Virus record (IMG/VR): IMGVR_UViG_3300025536_000010
Span: 62,001 to 126,000 of that record
Strand: one strand, 5' to 3'
Source of the DNA: a virus
Length of the DNA stretch: 64,000 nucleotides
Below are positions 58,401 to 64,000 of this stretch, piece after piece (within the stretch, counting starts at the first letter, position 1; every line of letters starts with the position of its first letter). The position numbers were made by a program, and so were the translations under genes. Under the pieces are notes generated by a model. That model ran no database searches. It saw nothing but the letters and a program-made list of their open reading frames with translations, and was not told where the DNA came from.

Positions 58401-58489
58401 CGGTACGGATCGACCTGCAAGGTCGGACGATGGACATGCCCGGAGCCACCGGCGGCGGGCGGAACTACGTCCCGCCAGGAGGAACGTAA
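52415..58489 (+). CDS. Tape measure protein
   Basis: 2024 residues; ATG 52415 behind CCGGTAGGAGGCAGGG. A very long helical protein after the chaperone pair. At the 1.5 angstrom per residue rule for tape measures it would specify a tail of about 300 nm. The N-terminus is Met/Gly-rich; coiled-coil regions follow (EQKERVEKLQEDVAKESDSE; ARREAEKK-like runs). Residues about 1270-1610 contain some nine degenerate repeats of roughly 36-38 residues, each with G-x-x-E-x-A-x-x-L/M-L-G-I/L and L-x-x-x-x-x-x-x-V/I. No peptidoglycan hydrolase motif was seen. Confidence 0.85.
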   Translation: MPQSTAMLANMGAGYVPLAQGSEHSRRMPFEGLPLIGGQGGLFGQVASMAAAPPLMHMMGGVGMVPMGVGHDQNVYDRLMNQRYTAMQMQAMQKAAESDREGFYKSFRGLAAVTGTPFGAQQRAAANQLAHLGTMAAPMMAEMMPDFLDQMGGLRGSATVMSKRMMDAGRYRLDPVTGRMGMSGESVGRQAQQLFGDLYSPDQAHRMQGVSAGQAGALFHELQMRGMVGTAASESRFAGVRGDDPRAQTLRALEQMRGFAPNDLKKAASDAKVDISKGLGNLSPEDIDKLNLNPTVADKLRSFDGDRIKRSLRSYVGAVSAMRDIFGDMGRPNAPMQELLAGLEALTGGAMAQIDPARLGTMARQTYNLAKQTGVSLDNALMVQQHAQSKAQSMGLEPIFGVQAAQGALGFGGAYRAQGHAAHTAWGAFNADQAQQMDANLRVQASGSHLANRMGAAIRMSEMAGGFAVDSDAAKYVQAVKGGLNQWKDASGQMRSVAISDAEFTRIFSSSKGQDGRATGLSQGDAFAALGQRHENREQIERHRLGDIARRAQGDELNNFVGHRMQETMFTRLREHLVNQGMSAQEASVAARSAASAVGQSVTRRAMGMSTSEFADAATRNRNIAEIMEEELTGQGMGDVLQSMDPAQRQRFLAQTAERFYGSANRAIQTSSFRAFGNLQNVHRLNNTATLDEADRQQMQARHRAEMQEALAPLGQGTILSRAVDALQHARPDDPQALQKVLAQAMGGVRNEDINRALIPQMRKVQEQKERVEKLQEDVAKESDSEQKQKLMEQLNTARRELSAQAKGLAQLGEQHGMYATDSLGSEDMRRVDRTTRDVMTAQNDIVGLRGNFGGQVDEKDIAAARAKYGGKAVSATEAAAVILARRQQDVDKAKNYALSEERLAGLEAQGAAADPASLAEAKKQRDELKKALGGELAGLLTGLMGQVKAQATGMNDMQARAAAVGLMQANVGNIGEAAVKKEMGGLTLRDDGEVRALIRTQRRMTPYRASQEEVQKYLGEHKDMTEREARDILNMRLRAKRLGIREDEVDFEKIKNPEELERKLSDAFAARARKNFEVTDKDREEFRKANPALKDPTGEQITQFMENNPEYAGKPDEAKKAMLDRVIRMGRQSEHRQRMAAFWGSAEGGAFRETVDMAGQDVDNVASRLIQTPHMVQRLGTRAIEYQEKLSGGQQRLRELALYHTSGDMGRLMAGDYNIDRSNKGGQESAERVAAEVTQIQRDQRRIIEELREQEGRSGRQFRLGSEDEARKALGLPAYNLSPEMRSRVRERAGELGTEENARTLLGIDKNATNLSEFQKAKIAGARFGAGNEEEVIGTYGRERWEQLSPGERQAMMQKMRTGVASKEEAMKLLGITDDQLKNDPTGEYAQRLQAVMVGLQTDAHGRQLAGIDQNAQLTDKGKDAVRAMRQGIASEDWARSRMGLAADNLSPEQRAKVLEFREKAGNEEEARRLLKLGDKKAMTDEQGKNVTRIIEGAKTQGEAMRVLGLSGSYANLKDADKLRVDAAQRGLGSKEHAAKMLGLADKLSAGTLSKDDEERIAAAQKRLGTSANAMIVMGLDPAQTMTKEESDRLRQATYDVSVARRLKPEDDTAIGKLEQSENRLKRIAESRGLKVEDLEKAATGDKKFELSKEEGERLEKAKREHGTASRAHSQLTARAANLRRSIATLGDDVSDDAKNKRRQALRDSLASTEKEIQDAEGRKKAAETSVEADAKARGVSVQDYLRNKGFVSESAREEAKRAVKERDENKKAVDELAKSLGVKPEDLAGATGVTKRLEEAQKEAARRENMNPQDVAKGVLEAYGFTPGAEPSATQKELGALMGSTRGKALGQRMLDTSKTLSDRAGKVHPGAKGTEGVDTMAQQYFDVMGTKDEKAKAEKLKKFQETYGFDSSHGRLTGQGAEDWRKFEQAMQFQQQTGLLKFGRDRSSHRSLNREEDLLNIYRQAMQGGQAEQRQLDPNSGQPQQMQISFNNPVRIDLQGRTMDMPGATGGGRNYVPPGGT

Positions 58490-58944
58490 TGCCGATTGTC
58501 TTCAAGGCCGCACCGGGCTCGGTAGTAGCGCTGGACGACCCGGCGACGCAGTGCCAGGCCAGGTTCGAGACGAACCCCCCGATCACCTTCGATTCGGAGA
58601 TGAGCATCGTCACGCGCTTGACGGTCAATCAGCAGGTCAACGTGCAGTTCCTGCACACCCTTGGCGCGCTCATCTACATCTACGTCTTCGGCGACCGCAT
58701 GGGGCAGATTGGGCTATCGGGCCTGGCTTTCTCCTGCGACTGTACCGGCTCTGACGTCGGGGCCGACAAGATTCTCCAGTGGTACTCCCGGAACCGGGTG
58801 TCCAAGAAGAAAGACCCGGTGCAGATCACGATTGGCTCCACCACGCTCGAAGGTTTTGTGGTCAACTGTACCGAGGACGTAGTGGACCCGTCGCTGCGCC
58901 TGGTGCAGTGGGGCGTCAACATGGCTGCCTTGCCGGAGGACTGA
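58489..58944 (+). CDS. Baseplate protein, tube-initiator-like
   Basis: 151 residues; ATG 58489 overlaps the tape-measure stop (TAATG). Beta-rich with a central helix (TFDSEMSIVTRLTVNQQVNV; HTLGALIYIYVFGDRMGQIG; DPVQITIGSTTLEGFVVNCT), similar in plan to tail-tube-fold baseplate proteins that cap the hub. First gene of the baseplate set. Assignment by position and secondary-structure pattern. Confidence 0.5.
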   Translation: MPIVFKAAPGSVVALDDPATQCQARFETNPPITFDSEMSIVTRLTVNQQVNVQFLHTLGALIYIYVFGDRMGQIGLSGLAFSCDCTGSDVGADKILQWYSRNRVSKKKDPVQITIGSTTLEGFVVNCTEDVVDPSLRLVQWGVNMAALPED

Positions 58945-58945
58945 G

Positions 58946-59743
58946 ATGCTGAACCACGCCAGGACGCTTTTGATGAACGTCGACGGCGACGCGACCCCGC
59001 TCGACGATTACCCGGGCGAGGAGGCCATCGACCCCGGCTTTCGTGCGGTCAACCTGCCGACCGCGCTGGACACGGTACGGTCGGTCATCTTCGGCACCGA
59101 TCCCGACCGGCTCATGCTCAACTACCGCTGCCGGCAGCTGCTGACCCTGCTGCACAGTACGCCGCTGGTCGAGTACGTCTACGCCCTGGACCCGCGAGTG
59201 ACCTACGATTTTGCCGACGACGCCTTCATCGCCGAAGACGCTTTCAAGCCGCGTGTCGTCAAAGTGAGCGGGCCGGAAACCGCCGTGCTGACGTTCACTG
59301 GCAAGCCCGCCAACCCAGACATCACTGGCCGCTGCCGCTATATTTTCAACGTCGACGTACCGACGTCCGAGTCTGTCGCCGTCGATAGGCTCACGCCCAA
59401 GATCCCAAAAGTGGTTTATAACTTGGAGGTGCCCAACGGCCTGTCGAACGCGATACCGCTCATGGGCAGCGGTTACTCCTGCCGGATCAACACGGATGTC
59501 GTCGGGCAGCTGTACCGCGTCGAAGTTGCCAACCGCCCGCAGCGCGACTTGGGGCAGATTGCGGCCAACCTGGGCGTCGTCGGCGAGCCGGTCACGCTGA
59601 CGCTGTTCGGACTGGAACGCACGGAACCCTGGAGAACCTTTCGGAACCTTTGGGAACAGAAGCTCGAACTGCCGCTCAAACTGGGTGGCCTGCTCTGTGC
59701 GCTGATCTATCGCACAGAAGACCGGAGGCTCGGACGTGGGTAA
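58946..59743 (+). CDS. Putative baseplate hub-associated protein
   Basis: 265 residues; ATG 58946 one base after the previous stop. Mixed alpha/beta (YRCRQLLTLLHSTPLVEYVY; AVLTFTGKPANPDITGRCRY; YRVEVANRPQRDLGQIAANL). Overlaps the GTG of the hub gene by 8 bases. Position between the tube-like baseplate protein and the hub suggests a hub adaptor such as a T4 gp48/gp54-type factor. No family recognised. Confidence 0.5.
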   Translation: MLNHARTLLMNVDGDATPLDDYPGEEAIDPGFRAVNLPTALDTVRSVIFGTDPDRLMLNYRCRQLLTLLHSTPLVEYVYALDPRVTYDFADDAFIAEDAFKPRVVKVSGPETAVLTFTGKPANPDITGRCRYIFNVDVPTSESVAVDRLTPKIPKVVYNLEVPNGLSNAIPLMGSGYSCRINTDVVGQLYRVEVANRPQRDLGQIAANLGVVGEPVTLTLFGLERTEPWRTFRNLWEQKLELPLKLGGLLCALIYRTEDRRLGRG

Positions 59744-61367
59744 GAACTACATCTATTCGGACCTGTCGGTCAAAAACGCGCTGGTGCTGGACATCGAAGG
59801 GACGCAGTACGAGGTGTCCCAGATGTCCATGTCCTGGGCGGCGAACGAGGTGCCGACTGCCGTGTGCATGCTGGCCGTGGGCCGCGACGTCCGCACACAA
59901 CAGCCCGCCAAGATCCACAGTGCTGCCAGCCACCAGCACATGAAAAAGGCCAAGATCACTTTCAACCCGCAGAAGGAGTACAGCCTCAGCGCCCAGTGGC
60001 CTGGCCAGGCCACGATCTTTGACGGCTTTTTCGTCGGCTTCGCCTACCGCAAGATCTCCGGCAAGGTCTGCGTCGTCGCCAACCTGATCCACTGGCTGGC
60101 GGCCCTGACCTTTTCCAGCTGCCTCAACAAGGCCAGCCACGTCAGCAACCCGACCTCGCTGGCCGCAGCGGCCGTGACCTCGGCGCTCGGAGCCGGCGGC
60201 GGCGAGGGCTGTTTCGTCAGCGACCTGGTCGGCGCGCAGATAGCGGGCGACGCTGTCGCCGCGGACCTGTGGAAGGCGATCTCGAAGATCTTCTGCGAGT
60301 TCGCCAAGATCGAGACGATGCCGCCGGCCCAGGAAGGTGAGTGCGCCGGTGACGGCGACCTGGCCACCAACCAGGGCGCCTTGGAAGCCCTCCAGAAGAT
60401 CGAGGGCTCTGACTGCGGCGGCGCAGGCAAGTATTACAAACCGCTGGCAATCCAGGACAGCTTCGGCGAACTGACGGACGGTATCGCCAAAGCCCTCGGC
60501 ACCGAGATGGTCGAGTCCTACGCCACCTTCTCTTTCTGGGACAAGCTGATCGGGCAGTTCTGCCCCAGCTACGGCATGGCGGTCGTACCGCGCGTGGACT
60601 CGGCCGTAGTCGTCGCCGATACGCCGGCCTACAACGGCGGTGTGTGGAAAGAACTGGAGCCCGACGAGTACGACTCCTTCGACATGACGGCGGAGTTGAG
60701 CCGGCCCCTCCAGGCGGTGGTCGTCATCGCCGGCTGGGAGAGTCAAACGCTGGAAGGGCAGCAAGAGCCTACGGCCTCGCCGCTGATTGGCGGCTGCTAT
60801 GCCTCCGACGCGGTCAAGCCCGGCGACGGCCTGCGCATGTACATCGCCCCGCCGCCCTGGCTGCGCAACCTGCACATGCTATCCGCGTACGCGGGGCATT
60901 CCTCCGGTGTCAGCCAGAACGCCCCGAGCAAAACCGGCACGACGCCCAACGCGACGCCGCCGGACCCGGATAAGCGCACCCCTGGAGCCTTCGGGCAGCA
61001 AGCCAACGGTTTCTACGACAAGTACGCGCACACGTTCTTCGTCAACCAGATGCTCCGTGGCCGCAGTGGGTCGGTTTCTGGTAAACTACGGTTCGACATT
61101 TGCCCGCTGTCCATTATTGAAGTGCTGCCTAGTTTCGAGCAGCACATCGGCGGCGAGGACCAGTTGGCCGTGACCGTCTACGGCTGCGTGCAGCGCGTGA
61201 GCATCGCCATCAACGCAGAGGCTGCGATGGCCGGGACGACTCTGGTGCTGAGCCACCTGCGGACGAGCGAAGAGAACAGTTCGGCGCGGACCAGCGCAGC
61301 CCAGCACCCACTGTTCGGCGCAGCCGTGTTCGAGGGGGCGCCGCTGGTCGACAAGTACGATCTCTAA
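59736..61367 (+). CDS. Putative baseplate hub protein, gp27-like
   Basis: 543 residues; GTG 59736, overlapping the previous gene. Beta-rich N-terminus (NALVLDIEGTQYEVSQMSMS; VPTAVCMLAVGRDVRTQQPA), a KKAKITFNPQKEYSLSAQWP strand pair, helical middle and a C-terminal domain (DQLAVTVYGCVQRVSIAINA). The early part of the sequence and its position after the tape measure suit phage hub proteins that trimerise around the spike. Assignment tentative. Confidence 0.5.
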   Translation: MGKNYIYSDLSVKNALVLDIEGTQYEVSQMSMSWAANEVPTAVCMLAVGRDVRTQQPAKIHSAASHQHMKKAKITFNPQKEYSLSAQWPGQATIFDGFFVGFAYRKISGKVCVVANLIHWLAALTFSSCLNKASHVSNPTSLAAAAVTSALGAGGGEGCFVSDLVGAQIAGDAVAADLWKAISKIFCEFAKIETMPPAQEGECAGDGDLATNQGALEALQKIEGSDCGGAGKYYKPLAIQDSFGELTDGIAKALGTEMVESYATFSFWDKLIGQFCPSYGMAVVPRVDSAVVVADTPAYNGGVWKELEPDEYDSFDMTAELSRPLQAVVVIAGWESQTLEGQQEPTASPLIGGCYASDAVKPGDGLRMYIAPPPWLRNLHMLSAYAGHSSGVSQNAPSKTGTTPNATPPDPDKRTPGAFGQQANGFYDKYAHTFFVNQMLRGRSGSVSGKLRFDICPLSIIEVLPSFEQHIGGEDQLAVTVYGCVQRVSIAINAEAAMAGTTLVLSHLRTSEENSSARTSAAQHPLFGAAVFEGAPLVDKYDL

Positions 61368-61376
61368 GGAGACAAC

Positions 61377-62105
61377 ATGGACGACTTCTTGGAGCCAGAT
61401 TTCGCGGAACCCTACAAGGCGTGGAAGGCAACGCCAGGCCCCGACACGAACGCTGGCATGCTCAAGGCACTGACGCCCACGATTGAGGGGGCCATCCGCA
61501 CGCACGTCGGCGAGCCCAACCCGCTGCTGACCAGCCGAGCCCGTTTGATGGCTCTGGAGGGCCTCCAGGGCTACGACCCGACGCGGGGCCGCCTCCAGAC
61601 GCACATGTACAACCACTTGCTGGGGCTCAAGCGGGCCAACCGACAGCAGACGACCATCCTCAAGGTGCCGGAGCGGATCTCGTTGGACCGCTACCACCTG
61701 GAGAACGCCACGAATGAACTGTCCAACGAACTCGGCCGCGAGCCCACGGACATGGAGATCGCCGACCGGGTCGGTTTCTCGCCGCGGCGGATCGCCCGCG
61801 TGCGCAGCTACAGCCCAGCCGTCGCCGAGGGCACCATCGACGAGTCCACGGAAGGCGGCGGCGTGATCGGTGGCGTCGAAGACCCGCTGCGAAGACAGCA
61901 GACCGCAGTGTACGATGTCGTCTACGACGAACTCGACACCTACCACCGGCAGATCATGGAGTTGGCCTTGGGCCTCAACGGCCGCCGACCACTCTCGAAC
62001 CAACAGATCGCCCAGAAGATGAACCGCAGCCCCGGGGCCATCAGCCAGGCTAAGCTGCGCATCCAAAAGATGCTCGACGAGGTCAACGAACTCGGACTGA
62101 GGTAA
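61377..62105 (+). CDS. Sigma-70-family transcription factor
   Basis: 242 residues; ATG 61377 behind CTAAGGAGACAAC. A reduced region 2 (about 53-90: SRARLMALEGLQGYDPTRGR, THMYNHLLGLKRANRQ) is followed by region 3 (NELGREPTDMEIADRVGFSP, 117-136, then RRIARVRS) and region 4 (about 183-236: ELDTYHRQIMELALGLNGRR, SNQQIAQKMNRSPGAISQAK), whose final helices form the -35-binding helix-turn-helix. A region 1.1 is absent. Such a factor could direct the phage or host polymerase to late promoters. It sits oddly between a baseplate hub gene and wedge genes, so it is transcribed with them. Confidence 0.82.
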   Translation: MDDFLEPDFAEPYKAWKATPGPDTNAGMLKALTPTIEGAIRTHVGEPNPLLTSRARLMALEGLQGYDPTRGRLQTHMYNHLLGLKRANRQQTTILKVPERISLDRYHLENATNELSNELGREPTDMEIADRVGFSPRRIARVRSYSPAVAEGTIDESTEGGGVIGGVEDPLRRQQTAVYDVVYDELDTYHRQIMELALGLNGRRPLSNQQIAQKMNRSPGAISQAKLRIQKMLDEVNELGLR

Positions 62106-62108
62106 GCA

Positions 62109-62564
62109 ATGCCAGCACCCAACCCGTCGCCCAAAGCCAGTATGGACCCGAACTTCGAGAAGCGCGTCGAGGAACTCAAGGAGGCCGCTAAGCAGGAGGC
62201 CGTGGAGCGCAAGCTGGGCAAGCAAGTGAAGTGGTTCAGGCCCAAAGGCTGGACCGGCGGCGAGTTCGAGTACGAGCCCATGAGCCTGCCGTTCGACAGC
62301 AACAAGGCCAACCAGGACTACAAGAGCGCCGTTCAGAGTCCAGACTCGCCAGGCACCAGCGGTGACATCATCGCCACGCAGACAATGGCTGAGTGCCTGG
62401 CGGTCATGGAGCGCGGCTTCCGGCAGCGGCACACAATGCGGCGCTGTCGCGCGATGGCCCACCACCTGGGGCGGCGCAAGGGCCAGGGCGAGACACAGGG
62501 CGTCTTCGGCAACAACTACCTGGACTACCTGCGCAGCGTGATGAAACAGTCCAGCAAGAAGTGA
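62109..62564 (+). CDS. Small hypothetical protein
   Basis: 151 residues; ATG 62109 after TGAGGTAAGCA, 3 bases after the sigma gene. Charged helical N-terminus (RVEELKEAAKQEAVERKLG), a Trp/Gly turn (WFRPKGWTGGEFEYEPMSLP) and a basic helical C-terminus (RQRHTMRRCRAMAHHLGRRK). The basic part could bind nucleic acid or be a structural patch. It is in the baseplate operon; no family recognised. Confidence 0.55.
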   Translation: MPAPNPSPKASMDPNFEKRVEELKEAAKQEAVERKLGKQVKWFRPKGWTGGEFEYEPMSLPFDSNKANQDYKSAVQSPDSPGTSGDIIATQTMAECLAVMERGFRQRHTMRRCRAMAHHLGRRKGQGETQGVFGNNYLDYLRSVMKQSSKK

Positions 62565-62571
62565 GGACCGC

Positions 62572-63054
62572 ATGGCCACCGTCGTCGACTACGAGAACCG
62601 GACTGCCGACCTGTCCGCCTTCCAGGGCGTGTTCCCGCATCTGCGTGGGCGTGAGCAGCTGCTGGCCCACGAACTGGTGCGGACCACGGACGGCGGCAGC
62701 CTGGTCACCGGCGTCCTCAAGGGTGTCCAGCGCTTCCTCGTCATCCTGCTGACGCCGCGCGGCTCGAAGCTCTACCGACCCTCCGAGGGCACCTTTTTCA
62801 TGACCGAGGCGCGGTTGGGGGCCTGGCGTACCCCGGCAGACGTCTCGACGGCGTTCTACGCCGCCCGCCTGCTAGCGGCCCGCCAGATGCGTGAAGTCGA
62901 ACTGACCACGGACCCGCCCGACGAACGCTATGGTGTGGCGACCCTGAACGGGGTTACCCTGGTGGCCGATAAGGTGTCGATTCGCGTGGACTACGAAAGT
63001 CTGGCCGGCACCAAGGTCACCGTGATAACCCCGATTCAGGTGCCGATCAAATGA
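62572..63054 (+). CDS. Baseplate wedge protein, gp25-like
   Basis: 160 residues; ATG 62572 after AAGTGAGGACCGC. The segment GVLKGVQRFLVILLTPRGSK, then LYRPSEGTFFM matches the gp25/W family pattern (a helix, 'TPxGxx', then 'PxxGT'). The family forms the baseplate wedge and nucleates the sheath. The C-terminus is a strand-rich tail (VTLVADKVSIRVDYESLAGT) normal for the family. Its end overlaps the next gene by 4 bases. Confidence 0.68.
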   Translation: MATVVDYENRTADLSAFQGVFPHLRGREQLLAHELVRTTDGGSLVTGVLKGVQRFLVILLTPRGSKLYRPSEGTFFMTEARLGAWRTPADVSTAFYAARLLAARQMREVELTTDPPDERYGVATLNGVTLVADKVSIRVDYESLAGTKVTVITPIQVPIK

Positions 63055-63524
63055 TTGCGGACCTCCTGACGGACCTGTACCAGCCGGAGGCGAAGATCAT
63101 TAAACAACTGTACCAGCGCCACACGGATACCAGCGACCCAACGAAAGGTGACTGCTTTGCAACCTGCGTGGCGATGATCCTGGGTCTGCAACAAGACGAA
63201 GTACCTAACTTCTGCGGCATTGCGACGGACTGGTGGCCTGGGTTCCAGAAATGGTTAGAGGAGCGACACCTAGTCGCTATCGAGGTCAACCTGCCGCCTC
63301 CTCCCTGGAAAAACCTTGGGGCGCTGACACCAGGCGTGCCCGTCATCCTCACAGGTAAAAGCCCAAGGGGTGATTGGTTGCACTCGATTGTTGGCATGAC
63401 GCGGTGGGATGAAGGGTTTGAGATACTCTACGACCCACACCCGGCTGGTGGCGGGTTTGATGGGCCACTCAAACATGTGCTGTTCTTTGCAGCGCTCAGA
63501 CCAGACAAGGCAGGGAAGCCATGA
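63051..63524 (+). CDS. Papain/C39-like cysteine hydrolase-fold protein
   Basis: 157 residues; ATG 63051 overlaps the upstream stop (ATGA). Residues follow a Cys-His-Asp plan: KGDCFATCVAMILGL with Cys35, WLHSIVG with His111, and LYDPHPAGGG with Asp128. This matches a family of small phage and bacterial proteins related to peptidase C39. The spacing suits a papain-like fold. It lies between baseplate genes, so it may process a tail protein or act on host peptidoglycan or peptide. The codons look less GC-rich than its neighbours', hinting at transfer. Activity is not shown. Confidence 0.6.
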   Translation: MIADLLTDLYQPEAKIIKQLYQRHTDTSDPTKGDCFATCVAMILGLQQDEVPNFCGIATDWWPGFQKWLEERHLVAIEVNLPPPPWKNLGALTPGVPVILTGKSPRGDWLHSIVGMTRWDEGFEILYDPHPAGGGFDGPLKHVLFFAALRPDKAGKP

Positions 63525-64000
63525 TCGAACTCCGGCCGTTCTCGCAGCTGAATCCCGACGACGTGGCCCAGCAGCACGCTGAGGCCCTCCAGCGCGTCCA
63601 GGAGGACAACCCCAAGCTGGACCTGCGTCGAGGCGTATTCGCCGACCTCCTGATATACTACCATTCGATCCTGGCAGGCCAGGGTCAGATGAACATCAAA
63701 GACTACTGGCGGGCGCGCAGCCTCCAGGCGATGGAGGCCGACCCGGACCTGGCCACGGCCGACCCAGACCTGGTCGGCGACGTGATTTCTAACTTCAACG
63801 TCGCCCGGCAACCAGGGGCCAAAGCAACAGGCGAGGTCACCATCGTCGTTACCGACAGCATCACGGTGACCATCGGCATCGGGGCTGTTTTCGAGGCCCA
63901 GGGCCTGCGTTTCATTACCACGCGCGTCTTCACTGGCAAAACCTCCGGCCGGATCGACGACCCCGGCGACCGTTTGCTCACTCAGACGGCAGACGGTAAC
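63521..64000 (+). CDS. Baseplate J/gp6-like protein, 3'-partial
   Basis: ATG 63521 overlaps the previous TGA; the frame stays open to the end of the window, giving 160 residues. After a helical N-terminus (LNPDDVAQQHAEALQRVQED), the region FNVARQPGAKATGEVTIVVT, then VTIGIGAVFEAQGLRFIT matches the conserved baseplate J/gp6 core (an 'R-x-x-G-x-x-A-x-G' turn, then beta strands). It is the expected next wedge gene after a gp25-like protein. Its C-terminus lies outside the window. Confidence 0.65.
   Translation, partial: MIELRPFSQLNPDDVAQQHAEALQRVQEDNPKLDLRRGVFADLLIYYHSILAGQGQMNIKDYWRARSLQAMEADPDLATADPDLVGDVISNFNVARQPGAKATGEVTIVVTDSITVTIGIGAVFEAQGLRFITTRVFTGKTSGRIDDPGDRLLTQTADGN

Noticed and set aside
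1-64000. tRNA genes, attachment sites or insertion sequences
   Set aside because: All gaps are under about 130 bases and none holds a cloverleaf, terminal repeats or transposase-like sequence.

Overview
The window reads as part of the structural (late) region of a large, GC-rich, contractile-tailed bacteriophage (a myovirus, probably jumbo). Every gene I accept lies on the + strand. Genes are tightly packed: starts often overlap the upstream stop, no gap exceeds about 130 bases, and hairpin terminators mark unit ends. No tRNA, rRNA, CRISPR array or insertion sequence was seen, and neither terminase nor replication genes are present. The host is not shown directly. A tyrosine-rich exported protein (32492-32950) and a helix-turn-helix protein (22869-23924) resemble proteins I associate with planctomycetes, so a planctomycete host is a tentative inference.

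Layout. 1-983: partial DUF1653-like gene and an HNH homing endonuclease. 1001-4965: small proteins, several with glycine-zipper hydrophobic stretches, probably virion or ejection proteins. 4967-18658: a multisubunit, bacterial-type RNA polymerase broken into three reading frames and interleaved with virion-like genes. 18726-26744: more putative virion proteins. 26759-31930: capsid module (prohead protease, scaffold-like protein, decoration-like protein, major capsid protein). 32058-38835: accessory virion genes, the tyrosine-rich exported protein and a collagen-like fibre. 38948-42284: small accessory genes, including a RelE-like toxin and a ParB-like protein, separated by terminators and repeated intergenic elements. 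42372-52405: neck and tail completion proteins, sheath, tube, spike and a tail-assembly chaperone pair. 52415-64000: tape measure, baseplate hub and wedge genes, a sigma-70-like factor, a gp25-like protein, a papain/C39-like protein and the start of a baseplate J/gp6-like gene.

The most remarkable system is the RNA polymerase. The beta subunit (4967-8113) ends in an intein N-half. The C-half opens the frame at 10027-11787, which then continues as the end of beta fused directly to the first half of beta', including the NADFDGD metal-binding motif. A 637-residue virion-like gene occupies the gap between the intein halves. The rest of beta' (14627-18658) is a third polypeptide, with a C-terminal extension of about 700 residues that resembles the neighbouring virion proteins. 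Trans-splicing would yield a continuous beta-beta'N chain. No alpha or omega subunit is present. The location, the fusion and the lack of cysteine in the core suggest a virion-packaged enzyme. A sigma-like factor in the baseplate operon and a recurrent AT-rich intergenic motif (consensus near TCTAAAAGCCAGTTTTTGA, ten copies on both strands) may be its partner and its promoter or operator.
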